Numbered from the stretch's first letter, positions 26,737 through 36,430 are shown. The stretch is DNA of 64,000 bases from an uncultured Duncaniella sp. (GCA_910587165.1 CAJUKP010000003.1:131544-195543); one strand, 5' to 3'. Notes: generated by a model from the sequence alone, not told the origin. A program made the numbers and translations.

Positions 26737-29700
26737 ATGACCCTGCAGGAACTCGGCTCAGAATTACTCTCAGGCGCCAGACGCGAGGCCATTGACAAGG
26801 CCCTGCGCTCACGCACACACGTAATCTCGGTCTACAACCTTGCAGGCTCGGCCCCCGCCATGCTGTTCGGGGCCATGAAGCCCCGCAAGGTTCCCACGGT
26901 GATCGTGGCCGACTCGCTCGACGATGCCGGCTACATATATCACGACCTTTCCAGAATGCTCGGCGAGGAAGATGTGCTGATGTTCCCGTCAGGCTACAAG
27001 CGCGACATCAAATACGGCCAGCCGGACGCACCCTCGCGCATACTCCGCACAGAGGCCCTCAACCGCTGGCATTCCGAGCGTCCGCCACGCTACGTGGTGA
27101 CATATCCCGAGGCTCTGGCCGAGAAGGTGGCATCGAGAGAGGCCATCGACTCACACACCCTCACACTGCGCAAGGGTGAGGAGCGCGACATGACAGATAC
27201 TATCAGATGGCTGAGGGAGAACGGATTTGCCGAGGTCGACTATGTCTACGAGCCGGGACAGTTTGCCGCCCGCGGCTCCATTCTCGACATTTTCGGCTAC
27301 AGCAATGAATTGCCGTTGCGCATCGACTTCTTCGGCGATGAGATAGACTCCATACGCCTCTTCAATATTGAGACCCAGCTCTCGGAGCGCCGCCTCGACG
27401 AGACCGCCGTAACCGCCGCCTGCCACTCCGAAAGCATGAGCGGACAGTCGCTGCTCGACTATGTGGAACCCTCCACCCTGTTTGCTGTGCGCGATGCCTC
27501 GCTCACCGTAAGCCGCATATCGGCCATCGCCGGGGGAGAGTTCTCGGAAAGCGCCATAATCGCCGGCGAGGGTGACTCCTCGGCCATGGACGAGGTGATC
27601 GACCCCGGACGTTTCGCCACACAGTTCGCCACCTTCCGTCAGCTCCGGTTCACCGCGGCGGCACAGCCCGATCAGGAAGCGGGAGCATCCATCGACTTCG
27701 GATGCTCGCCACAGATGATATATCACAAAAATTTCGAGCTGATAGCCGATTCCTTCAAGACATTCCTGGCCGATTCCTACCGCATCTTCATCCTGAGCGA
27801 CAGCGACAAGCAGATCGAACGCCTCAAAGCGATATTCGAGGACCGCGGCGACGACACAATATGCTTCTCGCCCGTCATCCCCACGATCCACGAGGGTTTC
27901 ATCGACCATCAGAGAAAGATGTGTGTGTTCACCGACCACCAGATATTCGACCGCTTCCACAAATATACCCTCAGAAGCGACCGTGCCCGCTCCGGCAAGC
28001 TCGCCCTCTCGCTCAAGGAACTCAGCGCCATCGAACCGGGCGACTTCATTGTCCACGTCGACCACGGCGTGGGGCGGTTCGCCGGACTCCTCCGCACCAA
28101 CGTCAACGGCCGCACTCAGGAGATGATCAAGCTCGTCTATGCCAACGACGACATCATCTTCGTCTCCATCCATTCCCTCCACAAGCTCGCAAAGTACCGT
28201 GGAAAGGAAGGTGTGCCACCGAAGATCAACAAACTCGGCACCGGTGCCTGGAACAAGATGAAGGAGCGCACCAAGAGCAAACTCAAGGATATCGCCCGCG
28301 ACCTCATCCGCCTCTACGCCGCCAGGAAGGAGGAGAAGGGCCATGCATTCTCCCCCGACAGCTATCTGCAGCAGGAGCTGGAGGCTTCGTTCATCTACGA
28401 GGACACCCCCGACCAGCTGACGGCCACCAAGGCCGTCAAGGCCGACATGGAGAGCGCACGCCCTATGGACCGCCTGATATGCGGCGACGTAGGCTTCGGA
28501 AAGACCGAGGTGGCCATCCGCGCGGCATTCAAGGCAGCGGTTGACGGCAAGCAGACGGCAGTGCTCGTACCCACGACAGTGCTCGCCTACCAGCACTTCC
28601 GCACATTCACCGAGCGTCTGAAGGAGCTGCCGGTGAGAGTGGACTATCTATCCCGCGCCCGCACCGCCAAACAGACCCGCCAGGTCATCAAGGACCTGGC
28701 CGACGGAAAAATCGACATACTCGTGGGGACACACAAACTCATCGGCAAGGAGGTGAAATTCAAGGACCTCGGACTGCTTATCGTGGACGAGGAACAGAAG
28801 TTCGGAGTGGCTGTCAAGGAGAAGCTCAAACAGATGAAAGTCAACGTCGACACCCTCACCATGAGCGCCACCCCTATCCCCCGCACCCTGCAGTTCTCGC
28901 TCATGGGAGCGCGTGACCTCTCCGCCATCAACACTCCTCCCCCCAACCGCTACCCGATAGTGACATCCGTCAATGCCGCCGATGACGACATACTCTCCGA
29001 AGCCATCAACTTCGAGCTCTCGCGCAACGGACAGGTGTTCATTGTCAACAACCGCATCGAAGGGCTCTACGACCTCGAGGCTCAGGTGAAACGTCTCGTG
29101 CCCGACGCCCGCATCATAGTGGGGCACGGACAGATGCCCCCCGAGAAACTCGAGCAGGCCATTATCGACTTCGCCAACCACGACTACGACATACTCATAG
29201 CCACGACCATCATCGAGAGCGGCATAGATATGCCGAATGTCAACACCATGATAGTCAACAACGCGCAAAACTTCGGACTCTCCGAACTCCACCAGCTGCG
29301 CGGACGCGTCGGCCGTAGCAACCGCAAGGCCTTCTGCTATCTTCTCGTGCCTCCCCACGTGCCTCTCACACCCATAGCCCGCCGCCGTCTGCAGGCCATC
29401 GAAAGTTTCAGCGAGCTTGGAAGCGGCATCCACATAGCCATGCAGGACCTTGACATACGAGGCGCCGGCAATCTGCTCGGAGCCGAACAGAGCGGATTCA
29501 TAGCCGACCTCGGCTACGAGACATATCAGAAGATACTCAAGGAGGCTGTCACCGAGCTGCGCACCGAGGAGTTTGCCGACATCGACAAAAGCGACCGTCT
29601 CGAAGGTACAGATGAGGAATTTGTGGCCGACTGCGTCATCGAGAGCGACATGGAGCTTCTTCTCCCTGCCGACTATGTCCCCACCGAGAGCGAGCGTATC

Positions 29701-30078
29701 TCGCTCTATCAGGAACTCGACGGCATCGAGCGCGAGACAGATCTGATGGAGTTCCGCACCCGCCTGACCGACCGTTTCGGAGCCATCCCCGACGTGACCG
29801 CCGAGCTGCTGCGCATCCCGCGTCTGCGCCGCCTCGCCCGCCGCCTCGGCATAGAGAAAGTGGCTCTGAAACAGGGACGGATGTACACCTACTTCGTCGA
29901 CGAAAGCAACAAGGCCTACTATCAGAGCGATATGTTCGGACGTATGCTCAACTATCTCACCGCCCATCCCCGCCGCGTCCAGATACGCGAGAACGGCGGC
30001 AAACGCTCATTCGGAATCCTCAACGTCAAGACCGTCGAGACAGCCGTCGCCATCCTTCAGGAAATAATCGGAGAATAG
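26737..30078 (+). CDS. mfd: Transcription-repair coupling factor
   Basis: ATP-dependent DNA translocase that removes stalled RNA polymerase and recruits UvrA. 1113 aa. In order: UvrB-like N-terminal domains, the CarD-like RNA-polymerase-interacting domain (GDFIVHVDHGVGRFAGL), helicase domain with Walker A GDVGFGKTEVAIR, DEEQ box (IVDEEQKFG), TMSATPIPRTL, second RecA lobe with LHQLRGRVGRSNRKAFCYLL, and the C-terminal TRCF domain. Overlap with ctpA is not seen but spacing is only 6 nt. Confidence 0.98.
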   Translation: MTLQELGSELLSGARREAIDKALRSRTHVISVYNLAGSAPAMLFGAMKPRKVPTVIVADSLDDAGYIYHDLSRMLGEEDVLMFPSGYKRDIKYGQPDAPSRILRTEALNRWHSERPPRYVVTYPEALAEKVASREAIDSHTLTLRKGEERDMTDTIRWLRENGFAEVDYVYEPGQFAARGSILDIFGYSNELPLRIDFFGDEIDSIRLFNIETQLSERRLDETAVTAACHSESMSGQSLLDYVEPSTLFAVRDASLTVSRISAIAGGEFSESAIIAGEGDSSAMDEVIDPGRFATQFATFRQLRFTAAAQPDQEAGASIDFGCSPQMIYHKNFELIADSFKTFLADSYRIFILSDSDKQIERLKAIFEDRGDDTICFSPVIPTIHEGFIDHQRKMCVFTDHQIFDRFHKYTLRSDRARSGKLALSLKELSAIEPGDFIVHVDHGVGRFAGLLRTNVNGRTQEMIKLVYANDDIIFVSIHSLHKLAKYRGKEGVPPKINKLGTGAWNKMKERTKSKLKDIARDLIRLYAARKEEKGHAFSPDSYLQQELEASFIYEDTPDQLTATKAVKADMESARPMDRLICGDVGFGKTEVAIRAAFKAAVDGKQTAVLVPTTVLAYQHFRTFTERLKELPVRVDYLSRARTAKQTRQVIKDLADGKIDILVGTHKLIGKEVKFKDLGLLIVDEEQKFGVAVKEKLKQMKVNVDTLTMSATPIPRTLQFSLMGARDLSAINTPPPNRYPIVTSVNAADDDILSEAINFELSRNGQVFIVNNRIEGLYDLEAQVKRLVPDARIIVGHGQMPPEKLEQAIIDFANHDYDILIATTIIESGIDMPNVNTMIVNNAQNFGLSELHQLRGRVGRSNRKAFCYLLVPPHVPLTPIARRRLQAIESFSELGSGIHIAMQDLDIRGAGNLLGAEQSGFIADLGYETYQKILKEAVTELRTEEFADIDKSDRLEGTDEEFVADCVIESDMELLLPADYVPTESERISLYQELDGIERETDLMEFRTRLTDRFGAIPDVTAELLRIPRLRRLARRLGIEKVALKQGRMYTYFVDESNKAYYQSDMFGRMLNYLTAHPRRVQIRENGGKRSFGILNVKTVETAVAILQEIIGE

Positions 30079-30107
30079 CTCCGACTGATTACGATTCCCT
30101 CCATCTG

Positions 30108-30142
30108 TCAACCCTCCGTGACACGCCGTTCCGGAGGGTTGA
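30108..30142 (+). terminator. Hairpin after mfd
   Basis: Perfect 11-bp stem TCAACCCTCCG (30108-30118) / CGGAGGGTTGA (30132-30142) with a 13-nt loop; only a short T stretch follows. Confidence 0.6.
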
Positions 30143-30167
30143 TTGCATAGTTAAATAGAGTTAATCA

Positions 30168-30198
30168 TTTGGGGGGGTGATATTTATGACTACTTTTG
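30168..30198 (+). promoter_or_regulatory. Promoter of small RNA unit 1
   Basis: TTTG at 30168-30171, 19-nt spacer, TACTTTTG at 30191-30198: an ideal Bacteroidota promoter. A G7 run begins at the last base of the -33 box, and a GTTAAATAGAGTTAATC element (30150-30166) lies just upstream; both recur at unit 2. Confidence 0.85.
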
Positions 30199-30202
30199 CC
30201 TC

Positions 30203-30305
30203 ACAAAAACATTCTTCCACTCTATATTTTCAATCCCGTGGTGAAGAATGTCAACCAAATACTCAACTCTGAACCTGGATGTCCGTGAGGCTTTCCAGGT
30301 TTTTG
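30203..30305 (+). ncRNA. Candidate structured small RNA, unit 1
   Basis: From the predicted start, an about 100-nt transcript. Stem 1: ACATTCTTC 30209-30217 / GAAGAATGT 30243-30251, with CTATATTTTCAATCCCGTGG in the loop. Terminator: AACCTGGA 30272-30279 / TCCAGGTT 30294-30301 with CCGTGAGG in the loop, then five U. No ORF. A second copy lies 227 nt downstream and shows base-pair-preserving changes in both stems, strong evidence for a real RNA. Family not recognised. Confidence 0.75.
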
Positions 30306-30395
30306 TGTATTCCGACAGGTGACAACCGGCATTACCACCACCCGACTACACAGCGAAAGAGAAGGATTTCACACACGTTAAATAGAGTTAATCGC

Positions 30396-30425
30396 TTGGG
30401 GGGGTGATTTTTATGATTACTTTTG
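30396..30425 (+). promoter_or_regulatory. Promoter of small RNA unit 2
   Basis: TTG 30396-30398, 19-nt spacer, TACTTTTG 30418-30425, with the same G7 run and the same 17-nt upstream element (30377-30393) as unit 1. Confidence 0.83.
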
Positions 30426-30429
30426 TCAT

Positions 30430-30528
30430 ATCAGAACATTCTTTTACACTATATTTTCAATCCCGTGGTAAAGAATGTTAGCTAAATACTCGGAACCTGA
30501 ACGACCGTGAGGTTATTCAGGTTTTTTC
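30430..30528 (+). ncRNA. Candidate structured small RNA, unit 2 (or porW attenuator leader)
   Basis: Same architecture as unit 1: stem ACATTCTTT 30436-30444 / AAAGAATGT 30470-30478, terminator AACCTGAA 30494-30501 / TTCAGGTT 30516-30523 with CCGTGAGG in the loop and six U. Compared with unit 1, C-G became T-A in stem 1, and G-C became A-T in the terminator stem. It ends about 36 nt before the porW start, and no other promoter is visible there, so porW may depend on read-through. Confidence 0.75.
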
Positions 30529-30563
30529 GGCAATATATCGGCATATCCCACGTTATATATGTA

Positions 30564-33500
30564 GTGAAACGGATATACAGTCGTCTGCTATGCGCTCTGT
30601 CGGTCGTGGCTCTCGCCGCGGCCTTTTGGTCGTGCTCACCCAAGAAGAACACCGCCGCCACCCGCAACTATCAGGCCTTCATCACCCGCTACAACATCTA
30701 TTTCAACGGCGATGAACATTACAAGGAGACTCTCAAGGAGATGGAACGTGGGTATGAGGACGACTTCACCACCACACTTCTGATGCATCCGGCCGAGGCC
30801 CGGGCCAACCCCAAGGCCCCGCAACCCTCCGGATCGTTCACCCGCTCCATCGAGAAGGCCCAGAAGGCCATCCAGCTCCGCAGCATCAAGAAGCGCCCGA
30901 AGCGGAAAGCCGGAAAGGGGAATGACCCCGAATACAAGAAATGGCTGAAGAGAGACGAGTACAATCCGTTTCTCCACAATGCCTGGATGATGATGGGACG
31001 GTCACAGTATATGGACGGTGACTTCCTCGGGGCCGCCTCGACATTCTACTACACCGCCAAGCATTTCTCATGGCTTCCGGCCACCGTGCTCGAGGCTCAG
31101 CTCTGGCAGGCACGAAGCTATTGCGCCCTCGACTGGCTGTTCGAGGCCGAGACCATACTGAAACGTGTCAAACCCGACCAGCTCACATCCGGCAGACTCA
31201 AGGATCTTTATTATTTCACATACGCCGACTACTATGTGCGCACCCATGACAATGCCAGAGCCATCGGTATGCTCACCGAAGCCCTGAAGTATGCCAAGGG
31301 GCAGCAGAAGACCAGGCTCACATTCCTGCTCGGGCAGCTTAAAGCCGCCGAAGGAGACCGCAAAGGAGCATACGAGGCTTTCAAGAAAGCCGCCGGAGCC
31401 TCGTCGGCCCCCTACCGTGCGCGTTTCAACGCCCGCATCAAGCAGAGCGAGGTCTTTGACGGAACCGATATCGGGCCCGAGGTGAAGTCGCTGAAACGCA
31501 TGACCCGCTATGGGGTGAACAAGGAATATCTCGACCAGATCTACTATGCCATCGGCAATCTGTATCTGTCGCGCCGCGACACGGCCAACGCCATAGCCAA
31601 CTATATCCTCGCCGCCGATAAGTCAACCCGCAACGGCATCGACAAAGCCATCTCGCAGGTGACACTCGGAGGTCTGTATTATGATCAGGGACGATATGAT
31701 CTCGCCCAGCCCCGCTATGCCGAGGGTGTGCCGCAGCTTCCGGAATCATATCCGGGATATGCAGGCATAAAACGCCGTTCCGACGTGCTCGACGAACTGG
31801 CGGTCTATACCCAGAATGTCGTGCTCAATGACTCCCTGCTCCGCCTCTCGGCCATGCCTGAGGAGAAACAGCTCGAGGTGATCAACAGGATCATCGAGGA
31901 GCTGAAGGAGAAGGAGAAGAAGGAGGCCGAGGAGGCAGCCCGTGAGGAGTATATGGCACAAGTGGAGGCCGCGGGATCGGCGCTCAACAATTCAAATGCC
32001 AACGCACCGACTCAGTTCCAGCTCAACACCGACAAGTCATGGTATTTCTACAACACCGCCACCCGCAACGCCGGACGCACCGATTTCCAGAAGCGCTGGG
32101 GCTCGCGCAAACTTGAGGATGACTGGAGACGCCGCAACAAATCGAGCTTCTCACTCTCCACAGAAAGCGAGACAGATGACGGGGAGGAAGAGGAGACCGA
32201 CGGCAACCCGGACGAGGAGATCTCCGAGGAGACCAAGGAGGAGAAGGAGGCCCGCGAACGGGAACAGGATCCGCATTACCCGGAATACTACCTGCGCCAG
32301 ATACCCAAGACCGATGCCGAGAAGACCGTGGCCGGTGAGGTGATTCAGGAAGGCCTCTATAATTCAGGTCTAATACTCAAGGACAAGCTCGAGGACTTCG
32401 ACGCCGCCAAAACCGAGTGGGACAAACTCATGGAGCGCTATCCCGAGAATGTCTACCGGCTCGATGTGTTCTACAACGAATATCTCATGAACATGAGGCG
32501 CGGACGTCCCGCCGAGGCCGACATCTACAGGGGGCTGATCATAAGCCGGTTCCCGGAATCGAAATATGCCGCCGCCATGCGCGACCCCGCATATCTCGAC
32601 AACCTCAGGGCCATGGAGAGCCGTCAGGAGGCCCTCTACGAGCAGGCCTACGAGGATTATCTCGCCGACCGCAACAGCGCCGTCCACCAGGCTTACCGGA
32701 CCATGGAGAAAGAGTATCCGCTCTCTCCCATCATGCCCAAATTCATGTTTCTCCATGCCCTTGCCTACGTGACCGAGAACAGATCCAAGGAATTCGGCGA
32801 GACCATCTCCGATCTTCTCACCCGCTATCCCGAGGCCGACATAGCCCCGCTCGCCTCCGAATGGCTTAAAGGGGTGAAAGCCGGACGCGAGCTCCACAGC
32901 GGCGGGTCAAACACACGCGGTATGCTCTGGGACATACGCCTGACCAACGACTCGACAGCACTTGCCGGAGACGCCGATCTGGAGTTCGTGCTCGCACCTG
33001 AAGAGCCACACTATCTGGTGCTGCTCTTCTCCACGGATGCCGTCACACCGAACAGTCTGCTCTATGAGGTGGCCCGCCACAACTTCACCACCTACGTCGT
33101 CAAGGATTTCGATCTCGAACTCATGAACTTCGGCCCGCTCGGACTGTTGATAGTGAAGGGATTCTCCAATCAGGCCGAGCTCAACCACTACCGCTCTCTG
33201 CTGGCCCGCGACGGCACATTCACAATGCCGGAGGCCGTCCGTCCGGTGGAGATCTCGAAGAGCAACTTCGAGAAACTGCTTCAGGGAGCGGGAAGCTTCG
33301 ACGACTACTTCCGCTTCACAGGCGAGGAAGCCATCAAAGCGGCCGATGCCTCCGTAGAGGAACCGGAGACTGAGACTGAGGCTGAGACAGTTCCGGAACC
33401 CGCCGTACCCGGCGACGGCGAAGAGACTCCGGAGCTGCCGGACATAGTGCCCACCGATCCCATCGCTCCGGTGGAGATCACCCCGCCCCCTGCCGGAGTG

Positions 33501-33671
33501 GAGGTCGAGCCCGAGCCGGAACCAGAGGAGCATATAGCCCCGCAACCCGGACCGGAGTCCAAGCCTGAACCAAAGCCGGCTCCTGTGACAGCGCCTGAAC
33601 CCGCTCCGCAACCCGTTGCTCCCGCCCTACCCTCCTACCCCATAGGCTCGGAGGGTGACGAAGATGATTAA
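30564..33671 (+). CDS. porW: Type IX secretion accessory lipoprotein PorW/SprE
   Basis: Outer-membrane TPR lipoprotein needed for gliding/T9SS secretion, thought to link the trans-envelope complex. From the GTG at 30564 the protein (1035 aa) has a lipoprotein signal with lipobox AFWSC, then NYQAFITRYNIYFNGDEHYKE, a hallmark of the family, TPR-like helices (about 100-460), a charged segment (KLEDDWRRRNKSSFSLSTES ... KEEKEAREREQD), a C-terminal SPOR-like region (ELNHYRSLLARDGTFTMP) and a Pro/Glu-rich tail. The earlier in-frame GTG at 30507 lies within the small-RNA terminator and is rejected. Directly followed by porX. Confidence 0.88.
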   Translation: MKRIYSRLLCALSVVALAAAFWSCSPKKNTAATRNYQAFITRYNIYFNGDEHYKETLKEMERGYEDDFTTTLLMHPAEARANPKAPQPSGSFTRSIEKAQKAIQLRSIKKRPKRKAGKGNDPEYKKWLKRDEYNPFLHNAWMMMGRSQYMDGDFLGAASTFYYTAKHFSWLPATVLEAQLWQARSYCALDWLFEAETILKRVKPDQLTSGRLKDLYYFTYADYYVRTHDNARAIGMLTEALKYAKGQQKTRLTFLLGQLKAAEGDRKGAYEAFKKAAGASSAPYRARFNARIKQSEVFDGTDIGPEVKSLKRMTRYGVNKEYLDQIYYAIGNLYLSRRDTANAIANYILAADKSTRNGIDKAISQVTLGGLYYDQGRYDLAQPRYAEGVPQLPESYPGYAGIKRRSDVLDELAVYTQNVVLNDSLLRLSAMPEEKQLEVINRIIEELKEKEKKEAEEAAREEYMAQVEAAGSALNNSNANAPTQFQLNTDKSWYFYNTATRNAGRTDFQKRWGSRKLEDDWRRRNKSSFSLSTESETDDGEEEETDGNPDEEISEETKEEKEAREREQDPHYPEYYLRQIPKTDAEKTVAGEVIQEGLYNSGLILKDKLEDFDAAKTEWDKLMERYPENVYRLDVFYNEYLMNMRRGRPAEADIYRGLIISRFPESKYAAAMRDPAYLDNLRAMESRQEALYEQAYEDYLADRNSAVHQAYRTMEKEYPLSPIMPKFMFLHALAYVTENRSKEFGETISDLLTRYPEADIAPLASEWLKGVKAGRELHSGGSNTRGMLWDIRLTNDSTALAGDADLEFVLAPEEPHYLVLLFSTDAVTPNSLLYEVARHNFTTYVVKDFDLELMNFGPLGLLIVKGFSNQAELNHYRSLLARDGTFTMPEAVRPVEISKSNFEKLLQGAGSFDDYFRFTGEEAIKAADASVEEPETETEAETVPEPAVPGDGEETPELPDIVPTDPIAPVEITPPPAGVEVEPEPEPEEHIAPQPGPESKPEPKPAPVTAPEPAPQPVAPALPSYPIGSEGDEDD

Positions 33672-33688
33672 TCTAAAAACTCACGAGA

Positions 33689-35242
33689 ATGTCAACCATA
33701 CTTTGGGCCGACGATGAGATAGACCTCCTCAAGCCCCACATACTCTTCCTCAACGCCAAAGGCTATGACGTGGTCACAGCCTGCAGCGGCGCCGACGCGC
33801 TGGCCCTCACGGACGAGCGTGACTTCGACCTCATCATACTCGACGAGAATATGCCCGGACTCACAGGTCTGGAGACCCTGCAACGCATAAAACTCTCCAA
33901 GCCCTATATCCCGGTGGTGATGATCACGAAGAGCGAGGAGGAAAACATCATGGATCAGGCCGTGGGCAACAAGATAGCCGACTATCTCATAAAACCTGTC
34001 AATCCCAACCAGATCCTCTCGTCGATCAAGAAGAATCTCCATGCCGGAAGACTCGTATCGGAGCAGACCACCACTGACTACCGCCAGGAGTTCGCCCGCA
34101 TCTCCATGCTCATCAACGATGCCGACAGCGTGGAGAAATGGATGGAGCTATACCGACTGCTCGTGCACTGGGAGATGGAACTGGCCGGCACCGACACCTC
34201 GATGGACGAGCTGCTGGCGATGCAGCGCGACGAAGCCGACTCGGCCTTCGTGAAATTCGTGAGACGCAACTACGAGAAATGGATCACCTCCCCGCAGAGC
34301 GAAGGACGCCCCCTGCTGTCCACCGATGTCTTCAAACGCAAGGTGTTCCCGATGCTCGACAGCGCCACGGACGGAAAGCCGATGTTCTTCATACTCATCG
34401 ACAATTTCCGTCTCGACCAGTGGGCTGCCGTGAAGCCTCTGCTTGCCGACTCATTCACCTTCGCCGAGGAGCTCTACTGCTCCATACTCCCGACCGCCAC
34501 CCAATATGCCCGCAACGCCATATTCTCGGGACTTATGCCGCTCGATATCGCGGAAATGTTTCCGTCGCTGTGGGTCGACGAGGATTCCCCCGAAGGGAAG
34601 AACCTCAATGAGTCGCCGCTCATAGCCACACAGTTCGAGCGGTTCAGACGCAAGTGCCGTTTCTCCTACACGAAGGTCAACGATTCTCCCGGGGCCGAGA
34701 AGCTCCTGAGAGAATTCTCCAACCTCATGGCCAACGATCTCAACGTGATCGTGATCAACTTCATTGATATGCTCTCCCATGCCCGCACCGAGTCACGGAT
34801 GATACGCGAGCTGGCCTCCACCGATGCAGCCTACCGCTCGCTCTCGGAATCATGGTTCCGCCACTCTCCGGCGCTCGAGATATTCCGCCGCATAGCCGCC
34901 AAAGGGTGCAAAGTGATACTGACCACCGACCACGGCACCGTGAGAGTGAACCATCCGGTCAAAGTGGTGGGTGACAAGAACGTCAACACCAACCTGCGCT
35001 ACAAGGTGGGAAAGAACCTCGGCTACAATTCCAAGGAGGTCTATGAGATCAGGAATCCCCAGAAATTCGGGCTCCCGTCGCCCAACGTCTCATCGGCCTA
35101 CATCTTCGCCACCGACCGCGACTTCTTCGCCTATCCCAACAACTACAACCATTACGTACAGTATTACGACGGGACATTCCAGCACGGGGGCATCTCAATG
35201 CAGGAGATGCTCATACCCCTCATCACCCTTCAGCCGAAATAA
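33689..35242 (+). CDS. porX: T9SS regulator PorX (response regulator with PglZ domain)
   Basis: Cytoplasmic two-component regulator that controls T9SS genes with the ECF factor SigP and the kinase PorY in Porphyromonas. 517 aa: receiver domain 1-120 with Asp8/Asp9, phospho-acceptor Asp52 (LIILDENMPG), Thr80 and Lys102 (YLIKPVNP), then a helical linker and a PglZ/alkaline-phosphatase-like domain (MFFILIDNFRLDQW; VINFIDMLSHARTES; LTTDHGTVRVNHP) reported to hydrolyse oligonucleotide signals. 17 nt after porW. Confidence 0.93.
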   Translation: MSTILWADDEIDLLKPHILFLNAKGYDVVTACSGADALALTDERDFDLIILDENMPGLTGLETLQRIKLSKPYIPVVMITKSEEENIMDQAVGNKIADYLIKPVNPNQILSSIKKNLHAGRLVSEQTTTDYRQEFARISMLINDADSVEKWMELYRLLVHWEMELAGTDTSMDELLAMQRDEADSAFVKFVRRNYEKWITSPQSEGRPLLSTDVFKRKVFPMLDSATDGKPMFFILIDNFRLDQWAAVKPLLADSFTFAEELYCSILPTATQYARNAIFSGLMPLDIAEMFPSLWVDEDSPEGKNLNESPLIATQFERFRRKCRFSYTKVNDSPGAEKLLREFSNLMANDLNVIVINFIDMLSHARTESRMIRELASTDAAYRSLSESWFRHSPALEIFRRIAAKGCKVILTTDHGTVRVNHPVKVVGDKNVNTNLRYKVGKNLGYNSKEVYEIRNPQKFGLPSPNVSSAYIFATDRDFFAYPNNYNHYVQYYDGTFQHGGISMQEMLIPLITLQPK

Positions 35243-35267
35243 TCATCATACATAAACTTACACTGTC

Positions 35268-35696
35268 ATGCACGAAATAATCATCAAATCCACCGACGAC
35301 CTGGGCCGTGCCGCCGAGGAGTTCCTCGGACTTATGGACGACCGCACCGTCTATGCCTTCAACGGAGAGATGGGTGCCGGCAAGACCACTTTCATCAATG
35401 CACTGGTGCGCGCCCTCGGTGTGCCCGACGACGAGGCCACGAGCTCTCCGACATTCGCGATCGTCAACGAATACCGTTCCGACACCACCGCCGAGCTGAT
35501 ATATCACTTTGATCTCTACCGCATCGAGAATCTCGAACAGGCATTCGACATCGGCATCGAGGACTACCTTGATTCAGGCGCGCTCTGCCTCATCGAATGG
35601 CCCGACCGCATAGACGACATCCTGCCTGACGACACCGTGAGAGTAGACATCGAGATCATGCCCGACGGCGGACGGAAACTCATCGTCAACGACTGA
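35268..35696 (+). CDS. tsaE: tRNA threonylcarbamoyladenosine biosynthesis ATPase
   Basis: P-loop ATPase acting with TsaB/TsaD to form t6A37 in ANN-decoding tRNAs. 142 aa with Walker A GEMGAGKTTFINALV, SSPTFAIVNEY and IYHFDLYRIEN motifs and the conserved LIEWPDRI segment. Lies 25 nt after porX and 2 nt before birA in one operon. Confidence 0.95.
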   Translation: MHEIIIKSTDDLGRAAEEFLGLMDDRTVYAFNGEMGAGKTTFINALVRALGVPDDEATSSPTFAIVNEYRSDTTAELIYHFDLYRIENLEQAFDIGIEDYLDSGALCLIEWPDRIDDILPDDTVRVDIEIMPDGGRKLIVND

Positions 35697-35698
35697 CC

Positions 35699-36421
35699 AT
35701 GAGGGTGATCACACTTGACACGGTGGGATCCACCAACTCCTACGTGGCTTCCCGCGCCGGCTCGCTCGGCCACGGCGACATAGTGATGGCCGTGGAGCAG
35801 ACAGCCGGACGCGGGCAGCGCGGCAACAGCTGGGAGGCTGAGCCGGGCCTGAATCTCACACTCTCAATGCTTCTCCGCCCCTCAGGGGTAGAGGCGGCGT
35901 GTCAGTTTGACATATCGCGCGCCGTCGCCCTCGGCACAGCACGGATGCTTCAAAGCCTGCTGCCGGAAAAGAAGGTGCTCATAAAATGGCCCAACGACAT
36001 TTATGTCGACGACCGTAAAATAGCAGGAATACTCATCGAGAACACACTGACCGGACGTCTTATCGAACGGTCGATAGCCGGCATAGGGATAAACATCAAC
36101 CAGACACGGTTTCTATCCGACGCCCCCAATCCTGTATCGGTGGCCCAGCTCACCGGACTCACCTACACGCTTCCCCCTCTTGCGGAGCGGCTTGGCCAGG
36201 AGATACTTGCGGCGCTCGGGCTCCCCGCTGAAAAACTGCGCGTGGAATATGACTCGCTCCTGTGGCGGCGCGACGGATATCATCCCTACCGCGACAATCT
36301 GCTCCACACGGATATCGAGGCCCGCATCACAGCGATCGGACCTATGGGCCATCTCACCCTCACGACCGTCAGCGGGGAGAGCAGGACATACGCGTTCAAA
36401 GAGGTGACAGCCCTTTTGTGA
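35699..36421 (+). CDS. birA: Biotin--[acetyl-CoA-carboxylase] ligase (no HTH domain)
   Basis: Attaches biotin to biotin-dependent carboxylases. 240 aa: TVGSTNSYVASRAG, EQTAGRGQRGNSWEAEPGLN and KWPNDIYVDDRKIAGILIE are the catalytic signatures, ending with the SH3-like C-terminal region. The usual N-terminal helix-turn-helix repressor domain is absent, so it is a class I enzyme and not a biotin repressor. Its stop lies 9 nt from the convergent DUF2851 gene, with no terminator between. Confidence 0.93.
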   Translation: MRVITLDTVGSTNSYVASRAGSLGHGDIVMAVEQTAGRGQRGNSWEAEPGLNLTLSMLLRPSGVEAACQFDISRAVALGTARMLQSLLPEKKVLIKWPNDIYVDDRKIAGILIENTLTGRLIERSIAGIGININQTRFLSDAPNPVSVAQLTGLTYTLPPLAERLGQEILAALGLPAEKLRVEYDSLLWRRDGYHPYRDNLLHTDIEARITAIGPMGHLTLTTVSGESRTYAFKEVTALL

Positions 36422-36430
36422 CGACACCCC

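Noticed and set aside
27151..28596. 481-codon ORF antisense to mfd
   Set aside because: A GC-rich shadow frame without domains, opposite a highly conserved gene.
28648..29967. 439-codon ORF antisense to mfd
   Set aside because: Same reason; low-complexity Gly/Val/Asp-rich product.
30150..30528. Insertion sequence ends instead of small RNAs
   Set aside because: The copies are direct, not inverted, lack target duplications, and their stems covary.
30507..30563. Upstream GTG start for porW
   Set aside because: It lies inside the terminator of the second small RNA; starting there would put about 19 residues in front of an otherwise normal lipoprotein signal.
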